From Alteromonas sp. KUL49 (GTDB lineage Bacteria > Pseudomonadota > Gammaproteobacteria > Enterobacterales > Alteromonadaceae), in NCBI RefSeq assembly GCF_006538345.1, contig NZ_BJKL01000006.1, forward strand, positions 253,095-317,094: a stretch of DNA of 64,000 nucleotides, read 5' to 3'. The position numbers and the translations under genes were made by a program. Shown here piece after piece: positions 26,321-35,381 of this stretch (positions are counted from its first letter, which is position 1; every line of letters starts with the position of its first letter). A model generated the notes under the pieces. That model did no database searches. It saw nothing but the letters and a program-made list of their open reading frames with translations, and was not told the DNA's origin.

Positions 26321-26704
26321 TTATCTTCCTTCGATTAGCTCAATGGCATAACCGTCAGGGTCGCGCACAAAGGCGATTACTGTGCTGCCGCCTTTTACAG
26401 GTCCGGGCTTACGATAAACGTCTGCGCCATTGGCTTCTAGGGTTTCGCAAACGGCGTAAATGTCGTCGACACCGATGGCTAAATGCCCAAAGGCTGTACC
26501 TTTGTCGTAAGTGTTTTCTCCCCAGTTATAGGTGAGTTCGAGCACAGTGGTGTCGCTTTCATCGCCATAACCAACAAACGCCAAGGTGTACTCGTATTGC
26601 TTGTTTTCTGACGTACGTAACAAACGCATGCCCATAAGTTCGGTGTAAAAATGTAACGATGCTTCAAGGTTTTCTACCCGCAGCATGGTGTGTAATAAAC
26701 GCAT
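26321..26704 (-). CDS. gloA: Lactoylglutathione lyase (glyoxalase I)
   Basis: Converts the hemithioacetal of methylglyoxal and glutathione to S-lactoylglutathione. The 127 residues fit the short bacterial Ni-type GloA. It has [20 protein letters not shown] at the start and metal ligands His (LLHTML), Glu (VLELTYNW), His (FGHLAIGV) and Glu (YAIELIEG). The ATG at 26704 is the conventional start ([10 protein letters not shown]). It is a monocistronic unit convergent with nothing close; 229 bases of A/T-rich sequence, with a GAGTGTT/AACACTC dyad (26797-26819), separate it from the next gene. Confidence 0.95.
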   Translation of the reverse strand: MRLLHTMLRVENLEASLHFYTELMGMRLLRTSENKQYEYTLAFVGYGDESDTTVLELTYNWGENTYDKGTAFGHLAIGVDDIYAVCETLEANGADVYRKPGPVKGGSTVIAFVRDPDGYAIELIEGR

Positions 26705-26933
26705 AGTGGCTCCCAAAATTTTACGTCTTCAAATTGCATTATAAATGCGAACTAAGGCAACTAGTAGGTGTGAAATTGTATTGTGGCGAGTCTAAAGAGT
26801 GTTCATTTTTTTAACACTCCAACACCATCTTCACTTTACTTTTAATGTTTATGAGGGGGTATCAACAAGTTATATTTCTGGCGTATTTTATGCTTTTCTG
26901 CGTACGACTTAACCACAACATAAGGAAAGTGTT

Positions 26934-27518
26934 TTGAAGAAAGTTCTTGTCGCCATAATAAGCTTTTTATTTCTAGCAAACTCTGCAAACGCAACTGTCA
27001 TCAGTATTAATTTTGAAGATGCCACACCAAGCACGCTACTCGATAATTTTTACTCAAGTTTAGGTGTCACTTTTGTCGATGCACTTGTTACTCTGCAAGG
27101 GGGATTAGCAGGAGGCTCTGGCAGCAACACTATCATCAATGTGAACGGTGCAGTTCACGATGCAAGTGAGCCTTTACAAGCTATTTTTAGTAACACTGTG
27201 TCTAGTGTAAGTATTAAGGGGTTAGATGTAGGAGTTAACGGTTTTGCTTTAGTTGCTTTTGACCGCGATGGAGTTCAAGTCGATGCACAACAAGTAGTTG
27301 GCACGTCCACGGGCTTCAACGAGTTTTATACGTTAACCGTGAATGCAGCAAACATTCACAGAGTTGAGTTTTATCAAGTGTTCGACATATTAGCAGAAGG
27401 CATCATTTTTGATGACTTTTCATTTACTTTGGCTACTGTAAATGTTCCCTCTACGGTGCTTTTCTATGGTGTTTTAATTTTTATTATTGGCCGCTATCGT
27501 CACAAAAGCTGCGTTTAA
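26934..27518 (+). CDS. Secreted protein with PEP-CTERM-like C-terminal anchor
   Basis: A 194-residue protein. It starts at TTG after an AAGGAAAG ribosome site and has a signal peptide MKKVLVAIISFLFLANSANA. The body is a beta-sandwich-like extracellular domain (INFEDATPSTLLDNFYSSLG ... VEFYQVFDILAEGIIFDDFS). The last 26 residues, VNVPSTVLFYGVLIFIIGRY followed by a basic end, look like the exosortase-sorting PEP-CTERM pattern (motif, helix, basic cluster), but the first motif is VNVPST, so the canonical PEP is lost. It may be anchored or processed at the surface. Not assigned to a known family. Confidence 0.68.
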   Translation: MKKVLVAIISFLFLANSANATVISINFEDATPSTLLDNFYSSLGVTFVDALVTLQGGLAGGSGSNTIINVNGAVHDASEPLQAIFSNTVSSVSIKGLDVGVNGFALVAFDRDGVQVDAQQVVGTSTGFNEFYTLTVNAANIHRVEFYQVFDILAEGIIFDDFSFTLATVNVPSTVLFYGVLIFIIGRYRHKSCV

Positions 27519-27662
27519 TAATACGGCCTACTATCAGTAGTTACTGTAGTCCTTTTATTACACCGAGGGTTAGTGTTCTCCTTAGTAAATTAAACAATAT
27601 TGCACGAGATTTTTGCTATCTTTTAAAGCAAGATCAAACGGTAAACAACGGTCCGTGCAATA

Positions 27663-28748
27663 TTGAAGTTTACAAGAGCTCTCGTTGGTGAAACTACACT
27701 AACACTAAAACACATACGACTTCTCATCATTACTGGCACATCAATGCTGGTAGCATTTATGTTCACCGACTTGGCATTTTTGCCAGAATCACTCCACATG
27801 ACCTACATTGAATCTCGAATTACCATGCAATTCCCTGTGTGTTTTCTGTTGCTTGCCGCTACCTTTTTACCCAACTTTGCCAAGCACTACCAAGCAGCAT
27901 TGTCTGCATCCATGTTGTCGATAATTTTCATAAACTATTGGTTGATTATTCAATGCTGGGAACAAGCCGGTGTGGTGTTTTCTTATGAAGGCACTGTGAT
28001 GTATAGCCTTTTTTCAATGTTCGTGTTCCGCATGTCATTTAAGTTTGCCATGGTATTTTCCGCCGCCACATTACTTGGGTTTGTGGTTATGGTGTTGATG
28101 TATCCAATGTATGGAGACTACACAGGGATTAACGTCGGATTTGTGTTAATGAGTCTTTTCATTGGCTTGTTAGGAACCTATAGGATTGAGAGTGGTATTA
28201 GAAAGCTGACACAACTGAACGACAAGCTAACTACACTCAGTGAAACCGACCCCTTAACTTCTCTCCTTAATAGAAGAACCTATGAAGCTAGATTCTCAAA
28301 GCAATTTAAGCTAGCTCAACGAGGACAATCTACACTGTGCGTTTTTGTAATTGACTTGGATTATTTCAAAGACTTTAACGACGGTTATGGGCATGTAAGA
28401 GGCGATAAAATCATTCAACAACAAGCCAGTAATTTGAGTGCTATCTTCAAGCGAGAGACTGACATAGTAGCTAGGTACGGCGGCGAAGAGTTTATTGTTG
28501 TGACCACCAATGTAACAGAGTCGCAATGCCACGATTTTGCAAACCAACTACTGGCACAGTGGCAACAACTAGCTATTCCTCATGGCAAGGGGAGAGCCGG
28601 TTCCTGGGTTACTTGTTCAATTGGTTTCTATTGGGCGCAGATGAATCCTAGAATCACGAAAGAAAGTATTGTAAAGCTAGCCGATCAAGCTCTCTATGAA
28701 GCAAAAGAAAAAGGAAGGAACTGCTTTGTTCAGTATTGTGAAAAATAA
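27663..28748 (+). CDS. Membrane diguanylate cyclase (GGDEF)
   Basis: A 361-residue protein that makes c-di-GMP from two GTP. About six helices (residues 17-175) form a membrane sensor half. The C-terminal GGDEF domain begins at about ETDPLTSLLNRRTY and has the active-site motif ARYGGEEFIVV (GGEEF 273-277), with the inhibitory I-site RETD five residues before. The GGEEF variant is active in many proteins. The start is uncertain: TTG at 27663 is used because no in-frame ATG comes before the first helix; no strong ribosome site is seen. A terminator hairpin follows at 28760. Confidence 0.9.
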   Translation: MKFTRALVGETTLTLKHIRLLIITGTSMLVAFMFTDLAFLPESLHMTYIESRITMQFPVCFLLLAATFLPNFAKHYQAALSASMLSIIFINYWLIIQCWEQAGVVFSYEGTVMYSLFSMFVFRMSFKFAMVFSAATLLGFVVMVLMYPMYGDYTGINVGFVLMSLFIGLLGTYRIESGIRKLTQLNDKLTTLSETDPLTSLLNRRTYEARFSKQFKLAQRGQSTLCVFVIDLDYFKDFNDGYGHVRGDKIIQQQASNLSAIFKRETDIVARYGGEEFIVVTTNVTESQCHDFANQLLAQWQQLAIPHGKGRAGSWVTCSIGFYWAQMNPRITKESIVKLADQALYEAKEKGRNCFVQYCEK

Positions 28749-28759
28749 AGGATGTAGGC

Positions 28760-28796
28760 AACGCAATCCCGCTTGAAAGCCAGGCGAGATTGCGTT
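28760..28796. terminator. Bidirectional terminator hairpin
   Basis: AACGCAATC (28760-28768) pairs with GATTGCGTT (28788-28796) around a 19-base loop, with inner CGC/GCG. It sits between the convergent diguanylate cyclase (plus) and the small membrane gene (minus), so it likely ends both. The plus side reads TTTTCTA after it. Confidence 0.7.
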
Positions 28797-28807
28797 TTCT
28801 ATTTATC

Positions 28808-29047
28808 TTAGTTCTCACCTTCTGAAGATTGCGAAGGCTTTATTTGCTCTTGCTTCGACTCCGCAACACATTCAATGGTTTGTTGTGCTTTGGGGTCGGG
28901 CAAAAACATTTGCACCAACATGCCAAAAGCCATGGCTACACCTTTTTGACGCCTTGCCCAACGGTACATAAGTGCAAAAAAGCCCATTAACACTGCAAAC
29001 CCTAAACATACAAAAAAAGGCAGTAGTGCAATGCTTACTGTGCTCAT
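28808..29047 (-). CDS. Small single-helix membrane protein, unknown function
   Basis: A 79-residue protein with one membrane helix (ALLPFFVCLGFAVLMGFFAL) followed by a basic YRWARRQKG patch and a polar, Gln/Glu/Ser-rich tail. The ATG at 29047 has AGGGTGG just upstream; an in-frame GTG at 29056 would add three residues. It lies directly after the S41 protease gene on the same strand and is likely co-transcribed. No family recognised. It could tether a partner, such as the protease, to the membrane (inference). Confidence 0.6.
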   Translation of the reverse strand: MSTVSIALLPFFVCLGFAVLMGFFALMYRWARRQKGVAMAFGMLVQMFLPDPKAQQTIECVAESKQEQIKPSQSSEGEN

Positions 29048-29057
29048 GGTTGCCACC

Positions 29058-30050
29058 CTAACGCTTTATAGACTGGGCGAGGGAAAACGCCGCGTCGAGG
29101 GCGTCGACTGCATCAACGGGTATGTCGGGATTTAAACCTACTTGTTCCCAATTAAAGTTGGAGGTTGCTAGCACTGGCTTTGCGAGGGAAATTCGAAAGG
29201 TCAGTGTATCGGTAATGGGCCTTACCCCAACGTAATAACCCGCTCCCGCCGTTTTGCTACCTACGAGTGTAGCTTTACCTTGCGCTTGCAACACACCAGC
29301 AAACAGCTCAGAGGCACTCGCCGTGGTACTACTAGTGAGAATCCATAGGGGTGTGTTTTGTCTAAAATGCTTATGGGCAGGTTGCGTATCTATGGTAATC
29401 ACATCAGTAGCTAGCGTGTCACCGTATTCGATAGACCACAAAGGAGTCTCAGGGGCAAAAAAGTAACTCAGCATATGCTGAACTAAGTAAGGCGAGCCTC
29501 CTATGGTGTCCCGTAAATCAATGATTAGTCCGTCTGCGTGTTGTAAAAACTGCATCGCAATATCTGCGGTATTGAGTGCATCCTCGTCGGGGTGAAATTT
29601 GTTAAATTTCAAGTATCCAAGGTTGCCATATAGGTACTTCACTTGCTCAAAAGCATGGTTGTACGTCAACCTTCCTGGAGCCGTAGGCAAAATATGGGTA
29701 AGGGGCGCTTCGGGGTCTTGAACCATTAAGCTCAAGTGCAGATCACCAGAAATATTTCGAATATCTCGGCCAACCGTTTCAGCAAATTCCGAGAGGGTGT
29801 TGATGTTATTGTAACGGCCATTATCTAGCCTTTCATTAACGGCATTGATAACGGATTGTGTGGCAGTTTGGTCAATATAGTGTTGCTCAAAAACATCAAG
29901 GGTTTGAGCAACCAGTGAAGTTACGTTTATAGATGAATCAACGGGCGCGGGTTGCTGCGGATGGCTACTGGCCGAAGTTGGGTTGGGCAATAACAATAGT
30001 ATTAATAGTAAAATAAGGATGCACAACAAGTGCGTGAGTAACTGTTTCAT
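29058..30050 (-). CDS. Exported S41-family peptidase
   Basis: A 330-residue protein with signal peptide LLTHLLCILILLLILLLLPN. The S41 core is present: LGYLKFNKFHPDE, GLIIDLRDTIGGSPYLVQH and the catalytic Ser in LTSSTTASASELFAGVLQ, with TLVGSKTAGAG beyond. It lacks an obvious PDZ domain. Like other exported S41 proteins it probably acts on periplasmic peptides; the substrate is not known. It stands one or two bases before the small membrane gene, so both are one unit. It is unrelated in sequence detail to the S41 gene at 5069. Confidence 0.85.
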   Translation of the reverse strand: MKQLLTHLLCILILLLILLLLPNPTSASSHPQQPAPVDSSINVTSLVAQTLDVFEQHYIDQTATQSVINAVNERLDNGRYNNINTLSEFAETVGRDIRNISGDLHLSLMVQDPEAPLTHILPTAPGRLTYNHAFEQVKYLYGNLGYLKFNKFHPDEDALNTADIAMQFLQHADGLIIDLRDTIGGSPYLVQHMLSYFFAPETPLWSIEYGDTLATDVITIDTQPAHKHFRQNTPLWILTSSTTASASELFAGVLQAQGKATLVGSKTAGAGYYVGVRPITDTLTFRISLAKPVLATSNFNWEQVGLNPDIPVDAVDALDAAFSLAQSIKR

Positions 30051-30137
30051 AGTGTTCTCTTTTCAAATACTTGCCGGCCTCGCGATAGCGTGGCTCAGAC
30101 GTTAAAAGGGTGTTTTTTGTAATGCAGAAAAGAGACG

Positions 30138-30506
30138 CTACCCTGCGATAGCAAGCTGGCGATAAAGGCTGTTACTGGATTTCCACTGTTCAACACGAAA
30201 ACGCATTGACGTTAAGTTGTTGAACCATGGGCTTAGAATAGGTTCAGAGTGAAGATGAACGTGACTGCTGTTGATGTTAAATACATCTACCACAAAATCC
30301 ACGAACGACCATGAGGGCTGCTGTCGAATGTCGTTAAACACACTGGCTTGTTGTACATATAACAAAGTCAGATCGAGGTTCTGCGTATCAACCTCTACTT
30401 CGTAATACGACACAGCATTGCCTTGCTCAACGTCATGTTGTGCAGACATACACAAAAAACTCATTGTTAAGCCCATGGCGAGCATGACAATTTTTAAAAC
30501 GTTCAT
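30138..30506 (-). CDS. Small exported hypothetical protein
   Basis: A 122-residue protein with signal peptide MNVLKIVMLAMGLTMSFLCM. The mature part is rich in aromatic residues (DLTLLYVQQASVFNDIRQQP, SHVHLHSEPILSPWFNNLTS) and has no Cys pairs. The ATG at 30506 has a GGAA site upstream; a longer frame from 30566 adds a non-signal-like stretch. It lies 88 bases upstream of the S41 gene on the same strand and could be in its operon. No family recognised. Confidence 0.55.
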   Translation of the reverse strand: MNVLKIVMLAMGLTMSFLCMSAQHDVEQGNAVSYYEVEVDTQNLDLTLLYVQQASVFNDIRQQPSWSFVDFVVDVFNINSSHVHLHSEPILSPWFNNLTSMRFRVEQWKSSNSLYRQLAIAG

Positions 30507-30632
30507 TATTCCAAGGCAGCAGTTAAAAGCATAAGTGAATAGTGGGTCTGAAAATAAACATTTCAATACTAGAAGGTTATACTCGATCGGGCCTTGTTGC
30601 CGTGGTAACTAATAACACCGTAAGGAATAGCT

Positions 30633-31256
30633 ATGAGTAATATCCACACGCTAATTGCAAACACATTGGACGCTAGCCCAGAAGCGCGTGGACCTCTTAT
30701 ATACAAGTTACAACGTTTCGTAAAACAGCATGAGGGCGACAAAGTACTTGCGCCATTAGAATCCGAACTTCACAAGTTCTGCGAATTTATTATAGATGAG
30801 CGGGACAACGTGAATGGCTGTGCAATTAGCATGTTTCGCCGAATCCCCATTAATCAACGTGCTGTTGAACAACTCATTACTGTATCTGAGCGCACGCTCA
30901 ATAGCGATCTCATTGAAATTTTTGGTTATATAGATAACAAGTACTGGCGGCAAAATATTGAAAACTACGTCACTAAAGGGCTATCAAACGTGCATTGCCG
31001 ATATGCTGCTAGTAGAACACTTGATATCAAAGCCAGCTGCTTACAAAGTGAAAAAACAGTAGAAGCCATTGCCGAGACTCTCAGTATCGCAAACCCGTTG
31101 GAATTTGGAAGTTTGTGTTCTGCGCTGAGATACGCTGTTGAAAAATCATCAATTGCAAACGCAAAACACCACTTCAACGTGCTACTAAAAAGCTGTACTG
31201 ATGAACGAAGAGAGCAAATCGAGTCGTATCTCGCAAAGCTCAGAAAAACCTACTAG
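30633..31256 (+). CDS. Hypothetical all-helical repeat protein
   Basis: A 207-residue soluble protein, predicted mostly helical with repeated Leu/Ile-rich pairs: HTLIANTLDASPEARGPLIY, CAISMFRRIPINQRAVEQLI, DLIEIFGYIDNKYWRQNIEN. The pattern resembles HEAT/ARM-like solenoids, but no family is recognised. No signal peptide or membrane helix. It starts ATG after TAAGGAAT. Its stop overlaps the convergent MBL gene stop by four bases. No functional claim can be made. Confidence 0.6.
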   Translation: MSNIHTLIANTLDASPEARGPLIYKLQRFVKQHEGDKVLAPLESELHKFCEFIIDERDNVNGCAISMFRRIPINQRAVEQLITVSERTLNSDLIEIFGYIDNKYWRQNIENYVTKGLSNVHCRYAASRTLDIKASCLQSEKTVEAIAETLSIANPLEFGSLCSALRYAVEKSSIANAKHHFNVLLKSCTDERREQIESYLAKLRKTY

Positions 31257-32014
31257 TGGCTTTCTGTTCGACCACCGATTTTTCGCATTATTCTATTCTT
31301 TGCCGAATGCCAATGATTTTTAGGCAATGCTGGTGCATTTTGAATAATGTCGTCAAAGGGTATGTCTTGTACTTTCAATGGCGGTACGTGGGCACAGAAT
31401 ATGGTTTCGAGTTGTGCGTTTGCCACGCGATGCAGTGATCGTCGATATTGATTAGGGTGACATATGGGGTAGGGGGCAACCAACTCACCTTTAACTTTTA
31501 CCATTAAGTCGGCCACATAGGCTTGCTTAGTAGGCACATGAACTAGTGATAGGTCGTGGTCAGTATGCCCCGGCGAATAAATTACCTGCCAGTCATCGAA
31601 GTAGGGGAGTCGTTGTTCGTCTTTTAACACCACGTCGTGGTTGAGCTTTGGGTTATACCACAGCGCTTGTCTGGCTTTGCCTAAACGACTCGCTACCCAC
31701 CACGCCAACGCAATATCAATCATGTGCGCAATACGACCAGATAGTCCTAAGTACCATTTGAACGCCTTAGGATGTGCGCCAATTTGTGCACCAGTACGAG
31801 AACGCAAACGAATAGCACCACCGGCATGGTCAGGATGCATATGAGTAACCACAATAAATTTAAGCGCAGATAAGGGCAGGGTGAGGGTATCGGTAATGAA
31901 GTCACAAACCATATCTACATCGGCACGACTACACCCATCAAGAAGCAACAGCTTGTCGCCCTCTTGAACAAGGTAAATATGCTGAATATAACCAGATAGC
32001 GTGTGCACCTTCAT
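31253..32014 (-). CDS. Metallo-beta-lactamase fold hydrolase
   Basis: A 253-residue protein. It has VVTHMHPDHAGGAIRL (the HxHxDH zinc motif), a further metal His in YSPGHTDHDLSLVHV and Asp in QAYVADLMVKVKG. This is the glyoxalase-II/lactonase branch. It could hydrolyse thioesters, lactones or other esters; the sequence does not settle which. It is monocistronic and tail-to-tail (four-base overlap) with the helical hypothetical gene. Located before the LysR regulator, about 50 bases away. Confidence 0.85.
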   Translation of the reverse strand: MKVHTLSGYIQHIYLVQEGDKLLLLDGCSRADVDMVCDFITDTLTLPLSALKFIVVTHMHPDHAGGAIRLRSRTGAQIGAHPKAFKWYLGLSGRIAHMIDIALAWWVASRLGKARQALWYNPKLNHDVVLKDEQRLPYFDDWQVIYSPGHTDHDLSLVHVPTKQAYVADLMVKVKGELVAPYPICHPNQYRRSLHRVANAQLETIFCAHVPPLKVQDIPFDDIIQNAPALPKNHWHSAKNRIMRKIGGRTESH

Positions 32015-32063
32015 GAATCGCTCCGCTCCTATGATTTGGCTCAGCGCACAACTGTACCAAAAG

Positions 32064-32981
32064 CTATCTGGTTAGACCAGAATCCTCGAATAATGAAAGT
32101 ATAAGCTTTCTTAACCAAGCAAGGCCGGGCTCGTCTTCTTGCTGCTGGTGCCAATACAAATGAGTTTCTAATGCGGGCAATTCAAAAGGTAGTTTTTCGG
32201 CGTCGAGTTCGGCTCCCTCAAACGCTCCTACGATTGAACCCGGTAGTGTAAGCAAAGCGCCTGTTTGCGAGGCAACATCGGCGGCTGCACGGTAGTTTTG
32301 GCAACGCCAAGATGAAGGACGATTGATACCCAAGCGTTGTAGTGCTAACTCCTCTACCGATGCCCCTTTTGGTCGGTTTGATACCGTCACATGACGGGCA
32401 TTGAGATAATTTTCAGCGTTAAGCTGACCTTGCAGCGGATGTTCTTTTCGTAACAAAACGCGATAAGTATCGCTTCGCAGCACACAATGAGAGATAGGTC
32501 CAGATACAGGCCGCCCAATATCAATCACAAGGTGCAGGTTGCGGTTAGCGAGGTCCGCTGCCATGGTCTCGCGATTTAGTCGTGTACTTACTAGCACAAC
32601 ATTGGGCGCTTGTACCTCAAGCTGCTTGAACAAGGTAGGCAATACGCTTTGCTCCAGCGATTCCTGCATAGCAATAACGAAACGTTGATGACTGTGGGCG
32701 GGTTCAAATGCGGCGAAATGGCCGAGTGCATTGCGCAGGTTGGCCAGTGCGGTCAGCACATCAGGAGCGAGTCGCTCACACGCTGCCGTAGGCACCATGA
32801 GTTGTTTCTGACGCACGAACAAAGGATCGCCCAATAGCTCACGGAATCGGCGCATAGCATGACTTACCGCAGAGGGGGTGATGTGAAGCGTTTCCGCCGC
32901 ACGGGTCATGTTGCGCTGTTGCCATAAGGCTTCAAACACCTTTAACAGGTTTAAGTCGAGCTTTTCAAATTGTCTTTCCAT
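32064..32981 (-). CDS. LysR-family transcriptional regulator
   Basis: A 305-residue regulator. The N-terminal HTH is LLKVFEALWQQRNMTRAAET with LHITPSAVSHAMRRF, and DPLFVRQKQ follows. The effector domain occupies residues about 90-300. It is divergent from an acyl-CoA dehydrogenase gene, with an inverted repeat between them (33008-33054), so that gene is its likely target. Signal may be a fatty acid or acyl-CoA (inference). Confidence 0.92.
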   Translation of the reverse strand: MERQFEKLDLNLLKVFEALWQQRNMTRAAETLHITPSAVSHAMRRFRELLGDPLFVRQKQLMVPTAACERLAPDVLTALANLRNALGHFAAFEPAHSHQRFVIAMQESLEQSVLPTLFKQLEVQAPNVVLVSTRLNRETMAADLANRNLHLVIDIGRPVSGPISHCVLRSDTYRVLLRKEHPLQGQLNAENYLNARHVTVSNRPKGASVEELALQRLGINRPSSWRCQNYRAAADVASQTGALLTLPGSIVGAFEGAELDAEKLPFELPALETHLYWHQQQEDEPGLAWLRKLILSLFEDSGLTR

Positions 32982-33007
32982 AAAACCTATTCTCCACCCA
33001 TCTCACT

Positions 33008-33054
33008 ATGAATGAAATTCAAATATATCAAGGATGATATTTCATTTCATTCAT
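33008..33054. promoter_or_regulatory. Inverted repeat between LysR regulator and acyl-CoA dehydrogenase
   Basis: ATGAATGAAAT (33008-33018) and ATTTCATTCAT (33044-33054) form an 11-bp inverted repeat, 25 bases apart. A site for the LysR protein or its promoter is possible but the spacing is wider than the usual T-N11-A site. Confidence 0.4.
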
Positions 33055-33121
33055 TTAATTATGTGAACTAGTCTAGTTTACAGACAGTTTGTTTCAGCTT
33101 TTACACAGGCAGGTAAAGATT

Positions 33122-34342
33122 ATGGATTTTGCGCATAACGAGAAAACGCAAGCGTTACTAGAAAAACTCGATGGGTTTATTGCCGAGCATATCGAGCCTA
33201 TCGAAAACGAGGTGTACGACTTTCATCACAAAGAGAATAATCACGGTGACTGGAAAAACTGGAAACTGCATCCAGCCACTGAAGCGTTAAAAACAAAAGC
33301 GCGAGACGCTGGCCTGTGGAACCTCTTTTTACCTGATGTCGAGAAAGGCCAGGGTTTGACCACCCTAGAATATGCACCGCTGGCAGAACGTATGGGTAAG
33401 TTTTTATTTGCCCCCGAGATATTCAACTGCAATGCCCCTGATACGGGCAATATGGAAGTGCTTTATCACTTTGGTAATCAAGCGCAGCAAGACAAATGGC
33501 TAACCCCCCTGCTAAACGGTGAAATCCGATCAGTCTTTGGTATGACCGAGCCAGATGTTGCTTCATCTGATGCCACAAACATGGCGGCAACCATTATTGA
33601 AGACGGCGATGATGTGGTGATCAATGGTAAAAAATGGTGGTCTACGGGGTTAGGTCACCCTAACGCTGCCATCACAGTATTTATGGGTTTATCTAACCCT
33701 GAAAACGATAAGCACAGTCGGCATAGTATGGTGATTGTACCCCTTGATACACCGGGAATTACCATCAAGCGTATGCTTGATGCCTACGGTGACTACGATG
33801 CGCCATACGGACATGGTGAAATGCATTTTGATAACGTGCGAGTGAGCAAAGACAACCTAGTGATGGGCTTAGGCAAGGGCTTTGCAATCGCACAGGGACG
33901 TTTGGGGCCAGGCAGAATACATCACTGTATGCGCGCTATTGGTATGGCTGAAAAAGCCCTAGAGCTCGCGCTAAAGCGGGGTCACGAACGGGTTGCCTTT
34001 GGTAAACCTATAATTCGCTTGGGTGGCAATTTAGAGCGTGTTGCTGAAGCGCGTATGGCCATTGAACAAGCGCGTTTACTTACCCTTCATGCGGCGTGGA
34101 AAATCGATAATCTTGGCGTAAAGCATGCCATGACCGAAATTTCAGCCATTAAAGTGGTGGTGCCTAATATGCTTCAATCTGTGGTGGATATGGCCCTTCA
34201 AATTCATGGTGGCGCGGGTATGTGTAGCGATTTTCCTCTGGCTCGATTTGCCGCTGGCGCTAGGGCATTGCGCCTTGCTGATGGCCCTGACGAGGTACAC
34301 AAAGGTATGGTGTCTCGTCTTGAGCTTAAGAAATATCAGTAA
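33122..34342 (+). CDS. Acyl-CoA dehydrogenase family protein (ACAD10/11-like)
   Basis: A 406-residue flavoprotein that oxidises acyl-CoA at the alpha-beta bond. It carries FGMTEPDVASSDATNM, the FAD-domain motif, GKKWWSTGLGHPNAAI, and the signature RLGPGRIHHCMRAIGMAEKA, which is typical of the ACAD10/ACAD11 group. The ATG at 33122 was chosen over an in-frame extension because upstream bases resemble a promoter. It is divergent from a LysR regulator. A weak hairpin at 34357-34380 may end transcription. Confidence 0.93.
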   Translation: MDFAHNEKTQALLEKLDGFIAEHIEPIENEVYDFHHKENNHGDWKNWKLHPATEALKTKARDAGLWNLFLPDVEKGQGLTTLEYAPLAERMGKFLFAPEIFNCNAPDTGNMEVLYHFGNQAQQDKWLTPLLNGEIRSVFGMTEPDVASSDATNMAATIIEDGDDVVINGKKWWSTGLGHPNAAITVFMGLSNPENDKHSRHSMVIVPLDTPGITIKRMLDAYGDYDAPYGHGEMHFDNVRVSKDNLVMGLGKGFAIAQGRLGPGRIHHCMRAIGMAEKALELALKRGHERVAFGKPIIRLGGNLERVAEARMAIEQARLLTLHAAWKIDNLGVKHAMTEISAIKVVVPNMLQSVVDMALQIHGGAGMCSDFPLARFAAGARALRLADGPDEVHKGMVSRLELKKYQ

Positions 34343-34356
34343 AAGCAACGAGTTAA

Positions 34357-34380
34357 AAGACGTCAGATGACTGGCGTCTT
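34357..34380 (+). terminator. Possible terminator after acyl-CoA dehydrogenase
   Basis: AAGACG (34357-34362) pairs with CGTCTT (34375-34380), and CA/TG extends it. It lies 15 bases after the stop. The 3' run is only TTGATTT, so it is not a strong terminator. Confidence 0.4.
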
Positions 34381-34448
34381 GATTTAGCGTTTCAATATCA
34401 ATAGTATGATTTTCATACAAGAAGGAACCTTAAACACTGTAGTATTCC

Positions 34449-35381
34449 ATGCATATTCTGACCACTACTGATATCCCTGAAAACGAACAGTTTGATTACT
34501 GGACGTCGATTATATCTGGGCGTGGTGTATCGCTGAGTCTTGAGCGAGAAGAAAAGGCACCATTTTACGGAAAAGTGCGTGCCGCCAACGTAGGTGATAT
34601 TACGGTAAGTCACATTTGTTGTGACGACAATCTTACCGTGAGAACAGCGCGTCATATTGCACAAGATACTGCACTTTATTTCTTACTTTACATTCCACTG
34701 TCTAGTGACGTTTTTATCAGCTCAAACGACAATAACTACACCTTACCCGTAGGTTCCCTGTCGTTAATTAATACTGCCTTTCCTTTTGTTTCTAATAATG
34801 CGTCAAGAAACCTATTGAGCTTTAAAATTCCTTACCATGCTTTACCAGAGGTGGTTCGCAGTGAACCAGCTCTGATTTGTGCGAATACCTTTGTACCTGA
34901 AAGCTTGCGCAGATTGGCTATGGTATTGAGCACAGAGTTACTTAATCCGCGACCTATTCCTAAAGATCTCTCCACCATTGCTGAAACCTTTTTACTGCAG
35001 CTCAATAGCTTGTTTTCAGCAAACACCGAAGGCGAAGAAGCCTCTCGAGATCATGCTTACACCTTCAGACAGGTCTGTCGGTTTATCGAAGCGAATTACT
35101 TCGACGCTATCACGCTGCCCGAAGTAGCAGCTTCGCTCAAAGTATCCGTTCCCTACTTAAAGCGGGTATTGGCGTCACATCAAGTGTCGTTTAGAAACTT
35201 ATTGCGTGATTATCGATTGGCCCGCGCCCTCCCCCAGCTTATCCACCCCTATTCCAACCAAGGCATAGCAAAGCTGGCGGTGGCTAATGGGTTTAAAAAT
35301 CAATCCCACTTTTCAAAATGCTTTCGTGAAAGCTTTTACTTACCACCGCTAAAATTTAAGTCGTCATTCGAGTTCGTCTGA
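34449..35381 (+). CDS. AraC-family transcriptional regulator
   Basis: A 310-residue regulator. Residues about 1-190 form an AraC-binding-2 type sensing domain (FDYWTSIISGRGVSLSLERE near the start). The C-terminal HTH reads VCRFIEANYFDAITLPEVAA, then SLKVSVPYLKRVLASHQVSF and ANGFKNQSHFSKCFRESF. It is soluble. Its 3' end overlaps the convergent esterase-like gene by 18 bases. The target and ligand are unknown. Confidence 0.88.
   Translation: MHILTTTDIPENEQFDYWTSIISGRGVSLSLEREEKAPFYGKVRAANVGDITVSHICCDDNLTVRTARHIAQDTALYFLLYIPLSSDVFISSNDNNYTLPVGSLSLINTAFPFVSNNASRNLLSFKIPYHALPEVVRSEPALICANTFVPESLRRLAMVLSTELLNPRPIPKDLSTIAETFLLQLNSLFSANTEGEEASRDHAYTFRQVCRFIEANYFDAITLPEVAASLKVSVPYLKRVLASHQVSFRNLLRDYRLARALPQLIHPYSNQGIAKLAVANGFKNQSHFSKCFRESFYLPPLKFKSSFEFV

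Noticed and set aside
26797..26819. GAGTGTT/AACACTC dyad as terminator or operator
   Set aside because: Short stem, no U run on the plus side, and no gene end next to it.
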